From NCBI RefSeq assembly GCF_000143415.4, contig NW_003314347.1, forward strand, positions 519,438 to 583,437: a DNA stretch of 64,000 bases, in the 5' to 3' direction. The notes below the pieces were generated by a model, which saw only the letters and a list, made by a program, of their open reading frames with translations, made no database searches and was not told where the DNA came from. Positions within the stretch are counted from its first letter, which is position 1. Every line of letters begins with the position of its first letter. Of the stretch, positions 43,101 to 54,700 are shown piece by piece. Position numbers and translations under genes: made by a program. The DNA is from Selaginella moellendorffii. Taxonomy: Eukaryota; Streptophyta; Lycopodiopsida; Selaginellales; Selaginellaceae.

Positions 43101-43494
43101 AGGATCGAGTTCGAGGTCCTGAGCTTTCGAGTCCCAAACAAAGGCATTCCTTTCAAGCAGCTGCTCGAAACTCTGACGCTCTACAAGATTGGACCCACAG
43201 TTAAGCAGCTCACGAGCGTTCTTTTTTGTTTCTTGAGAAGAGTTTCTCTTTCTATGCGCACAGGGTCTGCCGCTAACTCTTCGGATCGAACGAGAGAAAC
43301 GGATTCACGACATTTACCTGCGGGGAGCGGCCACAAGGATTGAAGCTCTAGTGCGGGGATTTCTAGTGAGGAGAAGAGCCGCGCGAGCGAGAGGAGAGGA
43401 GATTGGAGCGAAGCCCAGGAGCGATGAAACCAAGAAACCAGACGAAGGCGGCGGCGTCAGGAGCGGCCCAATGCTTGTAGAGGGTCTCGAGTAG
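37143..43494 (+). CDS. Four-domain voltage-gated cation (Ca2+-type) channel alpha subunit
   Basis: I can trace 23 exons, nearly all with GT-AG introns of about 45-75 nt, giving roughly 1710 residues. First exon: MEGGGIRRRSSRLSGMFDA (37143-37231). Last exon: 43264-43494, TAG stop. Four repeats of six membrane segments follow each other. Pore motifs are SLEGW (Glu, 38731), TAESW (Glu, 40006), STFDNW (Asp, 41652) and STLDNW (Asp, 42626): an E/E/D/D filter, as in T-type Cav channels. Voltage-sensor S4 charges are sparse in domains I and II and clearer in III (LRPFRFISRAAKLRTLL) and IV (RVFCIIPHVPRARVIIR). The II-III linker holds an Arg/Asp dipeptide run. After IVS6 an EF-hand-like stretch (WAHYDPHATGYIG) and an IQ-like motif (RIEALVRGFLVRRR) follow, as in Cav proteins. 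It should conduct Ca2+ or mixed cations across a membrane. Odd: a GC-AG intron at 38935-38992, and a one-base frame problem at the intron ending 41153. Confidence 0.88.
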
Positions 43495-43799
43495 CAAATT
43501 TTTTTGTAAATAGCATATTCTAGGAATCGAACGTCGGCATGTTCGAAGAAACCTAAGATTTATGTAAGGTTTTGGAGTACGCTAGTTTCCTCGTGTAAAT
43601 CTCTACCTTGCATCTTTGAAGCAGAAGATTTCCTGCTGGAGGATGTCTTGGAATCTGAGAGCACGACGTGGTCGAAGTCCAAGACACGGCAACTCCGACG
43701 ACCACAAGCATTGATTCTCAAATGCAGAACGAGGAAGAGCACTCTGGTGTCGTCGTGATCTGAGCTTGATCAGTTGGAAATAAAACTGGCTGTGGACTT
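43495..43799. other. Channel 3' flank
   Basis: Probable 3'UTR and intergenic DNA. A plus-strand open piece (EAEDFLLEDVLESESTTWSK) around 43618-43750 may belong to the unrecognised gene that follows. Confidence 0.35.
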
Positions 43800-44326
43800 C
43801 GCAGAGTAAGGAAATGATCCTTAACGTTTGCTTAACCACAAACTGTTTTCATACAGTTGGAAGAACTACGCGATTGATTTCCACTGCTGGACTGGGTGTC
43901 AAGTTCCTCCCGTTTGCCTCCAAGCCTGGAACAAGACGACATGGTGTTACGGCTACCTTGAAATTGATGAGATTGAGAATGGAGAGATTTCCACTATCCA
44001 GTGGGCAAAATGTTTATCAACCAAGTATTAAGAAGGTTGGCGGTCGCAGCTTCGTTGATCTGATTAATATGTATGCAGCCAGACGCGTTGCCAAGTTTTG
44101 TTGGTGGCGAGGAGAGGTTCTACGAGGAGTGCTGAAAGCTGAATGGAAGCCTAGTCACGTATGTTTATTTGACTTCGTGTTCTCTTATGCTTGGCCAGGT
44201 TTACAAGGTGTATCATCAGAGAAAACAAGCTTGTCGACGGATCTCCAAAGCCCAAGAAATATCTAAAATTGTCGAAGATGTGCTAAAGGTGGCGTGGGAT
44301 TCCCCTCGCAAAGTGTTGGACTAGGC
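43800..44326 (+). CDS. Unrecognised spliced coding region (possibly a decayed gene)
   Basis: Coding-like plus-strand blocks lie between plausible splice sites. One block starts after TTTTCATACAG at about 43857 and runs through SFVDLINMYAARRVAKFCWW then RGEVLRGVLKAEWKPSH to GTATGT near 44160. The next starts after CTTGGCCAG near 44199, reads VYKVYHQRKQACRRISKAQE then ISKIVEDVLKVAWDSPRKVL and ends in TAG. A second frame over the first block (DFHCWTGCQVPPVCLQAW) is also long, so the true frame is uncertain. The last block is basic and helical. No family recognised and no convincing start codon. Confidence 0.35.
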
Positions 44327-45099
44327 TATTGATGGGCTCTACTGGATTGAAAGGGAGATCCAGATCAGTATGCGGCATGGTGCTCTGCAGCACCACTAAT
44401 GGTGCTGCAGGGGAAAGTCGAGAACCATAGGCTTCCATGTAGTGTCATGAAGAGCGGGTATAGTCCTGGCCGACGTGCTGATTGATGGTAAAAATAGCAA
44501 CAATTGCGGCATGCATTGTTGCCATTCTAACTTAGATCCAAGGGAAAACTGCAGAGGAGTGGATGAAGGAGCAGCCGGAGCCACATTTCGTCGAAAACGT
44601 GACTGCAAGGTATGCAACTAGATCATCACTCCTGGTCGGTTGTTGACTTTGTGCTGCTGGTGTTTGTTCCTTCAGCTACCATACACCCTGTGAAGTGGAA
44701 TGGTTCCGAGCTATCTGGCTGGATGTCGAGAGAGGCTGGAGAAGATTGTCTCACCCGATATGAAAATCCTTGCCTGCATGGACGAGGCAGCATCAAGAGG
44801 TGGCCGGTTCATTCTTCTGCATTCCGCGTGATTTGACGGTGGTTTGGTGTTAGAGGTAGAGATGATGTGCACGTGGCAGTAGTTTCAATGTATATGTACC
44901 CATCCATATACAGTTGATATACACAGAGTTCTTCTTCCTCATGTGTGCGTCTCTCCGCTGCTTTAATTTGGATACGGTAGGAAAGCTTGGCCTTGTCTCC
45001 CTGCAACGAATGTACAATTGTATAACCATTCTAACTATTTCAAATCGGCGGTAGAAGAATGGATTGCAAGCTTACTAATTACAAATTAAATATTCGTCA
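44327..45099. other. Intergenic region between unrecognised gene and helicase
   Basis: More plus-strand pieces with splice-like borders (for example after CCTTCAG near 44677: VEWFRAIWLDVERGW) occur but are broken by stops. The remainder, to the helicase stop at 45100, is AT-richer and non-coding. Confidence 0.3.
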
Positions 45100-48000
45100 C
45101 TAATAATATTGCTTCTCCTCGCAATGCAACAGTGCCAAAACTGCGCTTACCACATGTTTCCCTTCTCTATGTATATCAAATCTTGGATCCTTGATTTTTC
45201 TCGTGAGCAAGTCATCTAGCTGCGACCGCAATGCCTGGACACGCAAAAGCTGTTAAAAAGAAGCTCTTACAAGGATAGCAACTTACATTTACAAGCTCCA
45301 TGGTCTTGGCAGACGCTGTGAATTGTAGATAGCCATCGAGCATCTCCACACCTTTGCCGTTTGAGACGAGCGGCCCTCCAAACATGAGAAGAGCATAGTC
45401 GGAAATGTTGGTGGTGTCCCGAAGGTAGATCCCGGTTGTCTTCACCTTCTCGCTGTAGACGAGCCATGGCTGTGCAAACTGGCCGACTCGACTGTTGACA
45501 GAGGCCGGATGAGGCTCGACTTTGCCATCGTCCTTTGTGAAAAACGCTGTTCGCCTTCCCCTTGCTTTGCATTGCACGACGTTTGGGTATAAACCAGCGC
45601 ACAAAACCGCACGAACCATTTCCAGATCGTCACTGTGCTTGTTGTAAGCCTGGACGAGAAAAGCATCGTAAGTTGGAGACAGACATTGCAAAGTAATCTC
45701 TACCGCATAGTTTGCTGAGTTTGACGAGTTATCGACGAAGCCAATCTTAGAAAGATGGTCGTAAAACTGTTCTCTCGCACCGTCCATCCATTGTAGAGTC
45801 TGTGCAGATAAAAAATTCTCCCAGCAATAATTGCGTTCGCGTCCATGTCGCTTGGCAACTATATAACCTTCATATGCCCTCATTAGAGCTAAGTGGTCAC
45901 TGCTTATCAAAATCATAAAAAGAACCCCATGAAAATCAAGGCTTGACTGAATAGAAAAGTACCTTCTCGCGTTTCCTGCGAGCCTTCGTTTCGCTTCATC
46001 AGCAGCATCTCTCTTATCGATCGGAATAACAAAAGGATCCCGGTGAGCCAAGGCTGCCGCAATCGTTAGCGCTGGATCTAGACACTGAAATATGGCTCCC
46101 ATCAGCAGCATTTTGCCAACCTTTGGATCTAGCGGCAATGTCGCAAGGTGTCGACCTGCAACCAGAGTTAGCTCATATATCTTAGAGACCACGGCTTGAA
46201 TCGTACCAAGAGACGTCAGCTCCTCACGATCGTCCAAGGCACCGATCGTCTTTAAAGACTCAATAGCATTATCCACAGCACGGAGCTCTGGAGGCTCCAG
46301 AGCTTTAGATAAGAACTTCGCTATACTTCCGACCTGTAGGCTCTTTATCTGCAGACAAAGAGATTCCAGGGGTGTTCGCAGGATTTCTGGAAGTTGATAC
46401 TGTGCCATAGCATCGTACATCAGCTTCGGGTAGAGATGAAAACAAATTCCAGGTTGCACCCTTCCGGCTCGTCCTCTTCTCTGGCAAATAAAAGCAAGAA
46501 AATGTGCTAGAAATCCTTCAGCTAAGAACCAAGGACGTAAATTCAGACCTGATGAGCAGCAGCCCTGGATATCCAGGATGGAAGAAGGCACGCCAGCTTG
46601 TTAAGAGCATCATAGCTAGTTTCCTTAGCTTTCCCACAGTCGATAACATACACAACGTCATCAATAGTTATGCTAGTTTCTGCAATATTCGTCGCTAAGA
46701 CAATTTTTCTGCATTGAAAGCAGAAAGTTAGAAATCAAACGATCGGCCGGAAGCATTACCTTACACCAGGTGGAGGGCGCTGAAATATTTGCCTTTGATT
46801 AATTGTAGGCATGGATCCATGCAGAGGAAGCAGCAGTTCATTTCTTACGGATGGATTGAGTTTCAGCTTGTCCAAAAGCTTGGAAATGTCATCCCAACCT
46901 GTTAAGAATACCAGAATAGCACCATCGTTCTTCTCTTCGCAAATGTGTTGAATTGCTGCCTCCACCTTCACAATCGGATTTAAGAAATTTCAAGGGAAAG
47001 AATACTGGAAAATCCATACCAGGTCAAGGTCTATGATTTCTGGATTCCAGCACTCCAAATACTTCCTTGTTGACTTGGAAAATTGCTTGTATGTATCTTG
47101 GATGGCCACTTCCTGTCGATACAGTTGAGAAAATTCAGTCGGGGCAATAAGTTGGAGTACCTCAAAAAGTTCAGTCAGAGAATCCTTTTGTTTCTCAATT
47201 CGTCTTCCTCCAGAAAACCGAGAACTTGCTTGGTTATTTTGTGATTGGAATCCAGTACTTTCCACAACATCTTCCAGGAAAAATTCTCGAACGGGAAAGG
47301 TAAAACCCTGGCAATTCGAACACGTTTAGCTACACACGCAGGAAAAAGAAAGTGCTAACCGGAATGTGCAGCTTCGGTGCATTGCCAAAATATTTGGAGA
47401 ACATATCGGCATTGATAGTTGCGCTCATGAGAATGAGACGTAGCTTAGGCCTCTTCGGTAGAAGGTCTCGTAGAACAACCAGCAGGAAGTCTTCGTTCAT
47501 TCCACGCTCGTGTATTTCATCGACTATCACATGACTGACGCCCTCTAGCAGCGGATCTTGAACCTGCAAAACAGTTTGTAAGAATCGCTAAAGCGTAATC
47601 ATGGAATACAGTATACCAGACGTCTCAAAAGCACACCAGTCGTGCAAAAGAGTAGCCTCGTCTCTTGCGAACGCCTGGCCTCCAGTCGGATTTGATAGCC
47701 AACACTTTCACCAAGCTCGTCTCCCCGTTCATCAGCAACGCGAGTAGCAACTGATATAGCGGAAATTCTTCGAGGTTGTGTACAAATTATGTCACAAGCC
47801 GCGCCTCGTCCTGCATTTATCTCTTCTTCGAGAATAAACTGTGGCAACTGCGTGGTTTTCCCGCATCCTGTTTCTCCGGAGACTACTAGCACCTTTCCGC
47901 AAAGAGTTTCACTCCATCCTTCCTTGCATCATAAATATTAAAATTTACCTGATTTTGAGAAACCGCTTGCAGGACCTCATCTTTCATTTTAAAAGCAGGA

Positions 48001-48926
48001 AGCTTCTTTCTGAAAGATGTCATTGACTTTGCTGCCGGACTGGCCTGTAAAGACGAAAACTTCACAAGATGAGAACGCAGTTCAAGAACAAAACTCGAAC
48101 AGCCTAGCCTGTAGTTCTTTTTGACGCGCTTTTAGCCTTGCACTGAGCTCGGTGTTGTTGACGTTCACAACAGCTTTCCGACGTTCATCCAAAGTACTGT
48201 CGTCACCGTGTGAAGATGTTCCAGCGGAGTCTTTCACCACCGAGATTTTTCCAATTGATTTCGCTAGCATGGACTCAACATGCGTCTCTGTGTCAGCTGA
48301 GATACTGATCTGGAAAAAGAGATCACTAAAAACCATCAAGGAAGAGCTTACGAACATACCTTACGCTGCGACTGTCCATGCTTCTCGTCAAGATCAGCTC
48401 GATAGTTGGGCAGAGGAGCTTTGCTGATAACCAGCACCGTGTTCCGGCCTCGGTTATATGCATGACTGCAGCCAAGGAGTATGAATCAGCGACAAAGAAC
48501 TAAAGGAAACAAAAGGAAACAAAAAAAAACAAAAACTCACAAATAAAATCCAGATTCACGAGCCATTGCCTCGAGCTTATCAGCGCCGGCACGTCCATAG
48601 TTCGTTTTTATCACAATCTCTTCCTCGTCCGAGAACTTGTGCTCTTCCAGCTTCGTCCACCATTCATCCTCGTCCAATTCCACATCGGGACCCCTCTACA
48701 ATTGCCAACAAACAAAGAATCCCTTCTAAGATAAAAAAAAAGAAAATAACACACCGCAAGCCACAGATTATCCGACCTCTTCGCGCATTTGCCTCAGCCT
48801 CTCAGCCCTCCAGGCAGGATCCCACCATCGCTGCTCTCCTCCTCCTCGTCCGCCGCCGCCGCCGCCGCCTCTCCCCCCGCGGCCGCCTCGTCCTTGCGCT
48901 CTCCCCCTGTGGCTCGATCTAGACAT
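45100..48926 (-). CDS. DExH-box RNA helicase, DExH1/DHX36-like
   Basis: Fifteen exons splice into a clean 1005-residue frame: 48777-48926, 48541-48695, 48360-48465, 48109-48309, 47949-48044, 47617-47892, 47360-47563, 47020-47307, 46760-46965, 46549-46708, 46207-46480, 45963-46155, 45704-45899, 45287-45649, 45100-45249. The N-terminus is Gly/Arg-rich, then [14 protein letters not shown], typical of Arabidopsis DExH1. Motif I GETGCGKT (residues 242-249), II DEIH (343-346), III SAT, and [10 protein letters not shown] (614-621). The HA2 and OB-fold C-terminal regions are present ([22 protein letters not shown]). An ATP-driven 3'-5' helicase acting on RNA or G-quadruplexes is the family expectation. 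Intron 4 uses a GC donor (CAG|GCTAGG); intron 1 has a weak GTCGGA donor. Confidence 0.93.
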
Positions 48927-49129
48927 TGTGCACAGCCCTAGCAGTGACGGCCTAAGAAATGGAGCTCCGATGGGACGACCGTGGCAAGGACAAGAGATCG
49001 ATAGCCTTCGCAAACAATGCATCTATAGCCCTAGCCTCGTGGGCGGGTTTAAGAGGATATGCAAAGATTCCCTCTGCATAGCCCTAATGAATATTTTTTT
49101 CTTATTTGGAAAAAGGAAGGTTTAAAGCA

Positions 49130-49579
49130 AAATGATGTTGCATTATAAACTAAAACTATATAATTCAAGTATTTCAAATATATTATAAAAGTTATAAAAC
49201 TGATTTATATACATTTTAACTACTCATCAGATTATCCATGATTTACTAATTTTGATGTGAAATTTAATCATTTAACAATCCATCAATCCATATATCAAAA
49301 CTTAAGTAGATTTATAGATTTATAAAAAGGAGATAAAAATGAGTTATAAAACTGTAGGTTTTACCATCATTATTAACACTATAAAAACTATATAATTATT
49401 TAAAAGAAATTTATTGTATTTTATGAAAAGTTATTATATATATTATTGTGAACTCATATAGAAAAAAGTTTTTAGATTAAATTTATGATAAACATTTAAT
49501 ATTTGAAATATTCATATGTCTTTAATATTTAATGAGTATCACAAATGCAAAATAATAATAATGAGGAATTGAAATTCTA
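49130..49579. other. AT-rich intergenic DNA
   Basis: Strongly AT-rich sequence beginning just upstream of the helicase 5' end. No feature recognised. Confidence 0.5.
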
Positions 49580-49989
49580 TATATAGAATATGAAAATCAA
49601 ATACAAAAATATGCATAAAAACTTTAACTTATATATTGGAGTGAGTCATCTTGATTAAAAAAAATCCAATAATTATCAAAATCCCACTATACTAATATTC
49701 ATATATGACATTGTAACACACTTAGACCTCATATCATTCTTTTCTCTTAGAAGGATGGAAAGTAGTTAGCATTCTTAGTTGTCAGATTAGGATTTGGAAG
49801 AATATTAAGAGGAAGCATTGATTGTTCTTGATCCCTCTATATTAAATGTTTTAATTTTAATTGTTGCACATACACAATTTTTGAAGGATTGGCTTGTTGA
49901 ACTTCATGTTGAACTTCATAAACTTGCAATCTAACTTGCTACAACACTCGATATAATTCCTTCTTAGACAAATACTATAAGATTGGGAA

Positions 49990-50560
49990 AACAAATTAAT
50001 AGTAAATCATCTACTTTGTATTTCACTAGTAGATGATAATGGGAGTTAGCGTTGTTATTATCCCACTTATACACGGTTTAAGTGTCCACTGAAAAATCAC
50101 TAGAGCATTGTTTAAACCAAATAGCATTATCAAGAACTCGCATAAACCAAATAGCATATAAATAGCAATTTTTAGAACATTTTCTTTAGCCATTAGCATT
50201 TGCCCATACTTAAAAACAAAATCTAATTTGGTGAATTAATGACTTTTCCTCAAACGATCTAAGAAATCAATAGAGGAAGAAGGTACATATTTGAGATAGT
50301 CACCTCATTTAATGGATGATAGTCAATATAAAAATGAATACTTCTATCAAATTTTATTATAAGATAAAGTTTACATGCTTAAGGATTCCAAAACTTTCAA
50401 ATAACACCCTTCTCTAACATCTCTTTAATGTTCACATATAAAATCTTGATCTCCTTTGGTGACCACTGCTAAACAAAATCTTAATTGGACAAGCATCCCT
50501 AGTTGGAATAGTATGATATATTGCAATCTTAGCTTTAAACAACAAGTCAAAGTTAAAAAG
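49990..50560 (-). pseudogene. Ty3/gypsy reverse-transcriptase relic
   Basis: On the minus strand, IYHTIPTRDACPIKI (region before RT) is followed by KFDRSIHFYIDYHPLNEVTI then SNMYLLPL, and later by CEFLIMLFGLNNALVIFQW. These match the gypsy RT blocks (DYR-LN--T--N-YPLP and FGL-NAP--FQ). Stops and a frame change separate them, so it is inactive. Confidence 0.7.
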
Positions 50561-51415
50561 ATTAACATCTTCCTTCTTAAGTTGATTCATTACTACGATA
50601 CAAAGACCATCAAAAAGATTTGAAAAGGGAATAAATGAGCAAAATGGAAATATAGTAGGAAATAATAAAGATATAAAAATGATGGAAGTAGAGGTAAAAA
50701 AAAAGGGATAAAAAGGAACAAAAGTGAAATGAATAAAAAAAATATGGGAAGTATAAAGCAAGGGGGAGAAGTTTCAAAGTCACATTGCAACAATTAATTT
50801 ATGCCAAGGATAAGGTTAAAAACTTGATTAAACACCACTTGTAATAATTAAAGTTCAAGCTCAAGATCTCCCACATGCATTATTATGTCTGCCTTATCTT
50901 GTGCACATGGATGTGTATAGCGATTGCTATAAAAAATGAAGATTGACTCTACCGTATGATGCAACTATAAATGGCAATATGGAGCAATAAACTGGGAATA
51001 AAAGATAAACTCAAGTCTATATCAACTAATATGGAGAGAATAATAGGAGATTTTTTGCTATAAAAATGAGTTTCGAAAGTAAACAAGAAATGAATTAGTG
51101 CTGAGTGAACACCTTGATAGTATTCTTGAAAAAAGGATGGAGGGGTCATTGACTTAATTGTGCAAGGACCCTTCATTACTTACACAATTCCTTATTTCTT
51201 AGAAAAATATTTTTGTCAAAGCTTTCATTACAACAACACCAACAAGTTATTATTGATGCCAACGCCTCCACCTAAGACATGGAGGATGCTAATTCGGAAA
51301 ACATTAATAATGCTGATATGTGTGGCCAACCTTATCATATGCCTAGGGGACATCATAACCATGACATGTTGACTAAATGATACCATCCAGTCATCCCTTC
51401 GTTTCACAACTCTAG

Positions 51416-51506
51416 CTCCTGAGAAATCTCTACTTTAAGTCACTAGATTTCCACTAGTATTACTATAGAGAAAAATCTAGTAAACTAAGTAGCGAGATTT
51501 CTTGAG
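51416..51506. repeat. Inverted repeat able to form a hairpin (MITE-like)
   Basis: Arm 51416-51450 (starts CTCCTGAGAAATCTC, ends CACTAGATTT) pairs with 51473-51506 (AAATCTAG...GAGATTTCTTGAG), leaving a loop of about 22 nt. About 30 of 34 positions can pair. An outer CATCCCT/AGGGATG pair extends the symmetry. Confidence 0.55.
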
Positions 51507-52649
51507 TGAGGGATGCACTTATTTGTATGTTACTATAGAAAATCCCTCCATTCCCAGAATGTGTGACACCCTTTCCAAAAAGTCAAGACACCTTTTGGTG
51601 AGCTCTATGCTCTAGAATAAAATGTTAGCTACTGAAAGCATACAATAAGTTGACCAACAAAAAGCTCACTTGATAATAAGCACATTTAAAAGAAGGATTT
51701 TGTAGCAAATCCTCTCTCAACTTCAACTCATCATTGTACCCATACTTACATAGAACCATCCATGTAGTCTCAAAATAGCTTTGCTCAATGAACATGAGCA
51801 ATAATAACATCAACTTTAATCAGAACAAAACCATTTCTTATAGAAAGTAGAGTTGAAGGACATGTAGTGAAAAGTGAAAGAAATAATATTTTATAACATT
51901 GTGCCAGACAAAAAGCATTGTCAAGGGTGCTAAAGCAAGTGTGTGCACAAGTCTCACAAGATCTTAACGAAGTGTTAACCACAACATTTTTAATTTGAGT
52001 CACTCTGACATATTTATCTTTGCACGAAGCAAAAGGCTCCCGAAGCAAATGCCAAATTGTATCATTAACTCAAATGGCCTTTGACGAAGATAATACAATT
52101 GTTGGGAGGTGTGAAAATACACACTTGAAGACATTCAAAAGAATGCTTCAATCCACATGAGTGGCTACACTCAAGCCATTGTACTACTGCAACATTATCA
52201 TTTGGAGACACATGGAAAACTCACACAAATGTTGAGCATCATCTTAAAAATGATAAGTAGCAATTACTATAAAGTGATTAAACCAATGGCATATGTCATC
52301 CTTGGGATTCCCATGAAAAAAATTTGGCCAGATGTGAAAATTCATAATAAGAGCAGAAGGAGTTGTACCACATATTGTAAATATTACTATCAATTGAGTC
52401 TGATTGTTCAACTACAACTGCATAATATTAAGCAATTGCACTAACAAAGTCAAAGAATGATGATACTACTGCTTTGCCATAAAGATGAACAAAAAGGAAA
52501 AAAAAAACAAAAAAAATGAAAATTGAAAAAGCTATAAGGAAATTAAGATTTAGATAATGCAAGAGCTAGATTCAAATCAAAATCCTAAATCCAAACACTC
52601 CTCGTGAATAATTGAAACTACTCTTCATTTCTACCAATGGCATATAAAA

Positions 52650-52790
52650 ATATGTATATCAATTAGCCCAAAAGCCCTAGTTTATATATAAAAGTGAGTG
52701 GTTCAGATTGAAATCAATTTGATGGTTATCAAAATCTCACTATATTAATATTAATGCATTGTAGCCTTACACTTGAACCTTATATATATT
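52650..52790. repeat. LTR-like AT-rich repeat, copy 1
   Basis: Shares the pattern TATATCAATTAGCCC...CTAGTTTATATATAAAAGTGAGTGG with the stretches at 53474 and 58050, here the most diverged. Read as an end repeat of decayed retroelements. Confidence 0.4.
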
Positions 52791-53473
52791 TTATGTTAAA
52801 AAAAATTAAAACCATAATAATTATTTTTAAAAAATTAAATAAATATCATAACTTTTTTAGAAAATAAAATTTATGAGTTTTTATAAATTTCTTTGTGTAA
52901 AAAATGGCTATCTAAGTTATACATAATATATTTTTAATATTTTATACTTAATAGCTAACATTTTATTTCAATGTGTAACTTTAGTAACTTTAGAGATATA
53001 GCTTTTTTATCTTTTTTAGTCATTTTTTTCAAATTTTAAAATTTTAATTGGGATTAAATATAAAGTGAAATTTTAAATAATAAATACTATTAAAATAATG
53101 TAAAATTTAATAATATTTTTATGTTTTTTAAAAATTATTTTTCACTTTATAAAAATAATATATATTTGGTGTTGAAATGAATTTAAATTCAATAATCAAA
53201 GAAATAAAAATTAATAAAAATATCTATTTAAAATAAATATAATTGTATTATTTTAGTTATAAATTTAAACTACATAAGAAACTAAAATAATTTTGTTATT
53301 AGTTTCTATAAAGTACTAATTTAACATTAAATACATAGTTATATAACAAAAATTAACTAAAATATAACTAATTATTATTTTATTCCAAGATAATAGTATC
53401 TTAATCAAACACTAGAAAATTATATATACTAAGAAAAATTATATTAATATTTTCAAAACAATATTATGATGTA

Positions 53474-53640
53474 GGATATAGGAATAGGTATATTAATTGG
53501 GATTTAGACCCCTACTTATATACAAGAATGGATGAACCAGATTCAATCCCAAATAAATAGTCCATATACTATAGTACTATAATCAATGTATTGATTAGCT
53601 AGGGTAAAATATGTATATAAATATATATATTTACAAAACT
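53474..53640. repeat. LTR-like AT-rich repeat, copy 2
   Basis: Contains TTAATTGGGATTTAGACCCC followed by TACTTATATACAAGAATGGATG, almost the same as copy 3 at 58070-58110, in the same orientation. Confidence 0.5.
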
Positions 53641-54229
53641 TACACCATCCTCTACTCCGAAAGATGAAAAGGTGATGATAATAAGTCAAATGGAATATCT
53701 AGAGCTTCTATTAGGTAATGATAAATTACTATAAGAATTTAAAGTTCCCATAAAACCACCAACAAAATTGTTGATAACTATGATTAAAATAAAATCCAAA
53801 GACATAGTATAAGCATTAACTGACTACAGAATCCTAATGAACTAGTTATAACTCCATATGCAACTCCCAAATACTTAACTCAATTAGACAATCATAACTT
53901 TGAACCGAAATAAGGGATTTTAAAAGCCACTATAATTGATAGAGCACCATTGCAACAAACAATACATCTTGTCTCTAAGTTGTGAGACACAAGATCCCTA
54001 GGCCCCAAAGTGGAGCCAAAAGGGTGCCATGTGGTAGTGGCCAAAGCGAAAACCAAATGAGCGTAACACATTTGGACTAAAAGCTCCGATTTGAAAGGTC
54101 AAGAGTGGGAGTGGAACTCCCAACGAAGTGCTCAAGGAACAAGCACGAAGCAAGCAATAAGTGAGTCTCTAGAAAAGGGACACAAGAGGACCAACACAGG
54201 ACACGTAGAAGTCTCCGAGATGAAGTCCA

Positions 54230-54700
54230 AGATGGAGTCCGAGATGAACCCGAGATGGACCCGAGATGAACCCAAGATGGACCCGAGATGGAGTTCGAGA
54301 TGGACCCGAGATGGAGTCCGAGATGGACCCGAGATGGACCCGAGATGGACCCGAGATGGAGTTCGAGATGGAGTTCGAGATGGAGTCTAAGATGGACCCG
54401 AGATGGAGTCTGAGATGGACCTGAGATGGAATCTGAGATAGAGTCCGAGATGGAGCCTGAGATGGACCCAAGATGGAGTTTGAGATGAAGTCTGAGATGG
54501 ACCCGAGATGGAGTCCAAGATGGAGTCCGAGATGAAGTCCGAAGTTGAGACCAGGACCGGGACCGAGACCGAGACCAAGACTGGGACCGAGACCGAGACC
54601 AAGGCTGAGGCTGAGACCGAGCCCCAGCCCGAGTCCGAGTCTAAGTCTGACTCCAACTCCGACTCCGAATCCGACTCCGAGTCTGAGTCTGAGAGGGTGA
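54230..54700 (+). repeat. 12-bp minisatellite grading into 6-bp repeats
   Basis: Many tandem copies of GAGATGGACCCG / GAGATGGAGTCC / GAGATGGAGTTC from about 54230 to 54540. These grade into GAGACC-type hexamers (54540-54620) and then GACTCC/GAGTCT hexamers to about 54700. The period is a multiple of three, so long open frames exist on both strands, but these are repeat artefacts. Confidence 0.85.

Larger units (their letters stand above)
49580..52800 (-). mobile_element. Decayed Ty3/gypsy-type retroelement
   Basis: Bounded by two diverged AT-rich stretches that resemble each other (about 49590-49740 and 52650-52790: both have ATTATCAAAATC-CACTATA...ATATT and a following TTAGACC/TTGAACC-like stretch). 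The interior includes a reverse-transcriptase relic on the minus strand. Most of the interior has no readable frame. Element limits are approximate. Confidence 0.5.

Noticed and set aside
2182-48926. Idea that AllA-like and DExH1 genes being near each other is ancient microsynteny
   Set aside because: It rests only on remembered locus numbers in Arabidopsis and cannot be supported from this sequence.
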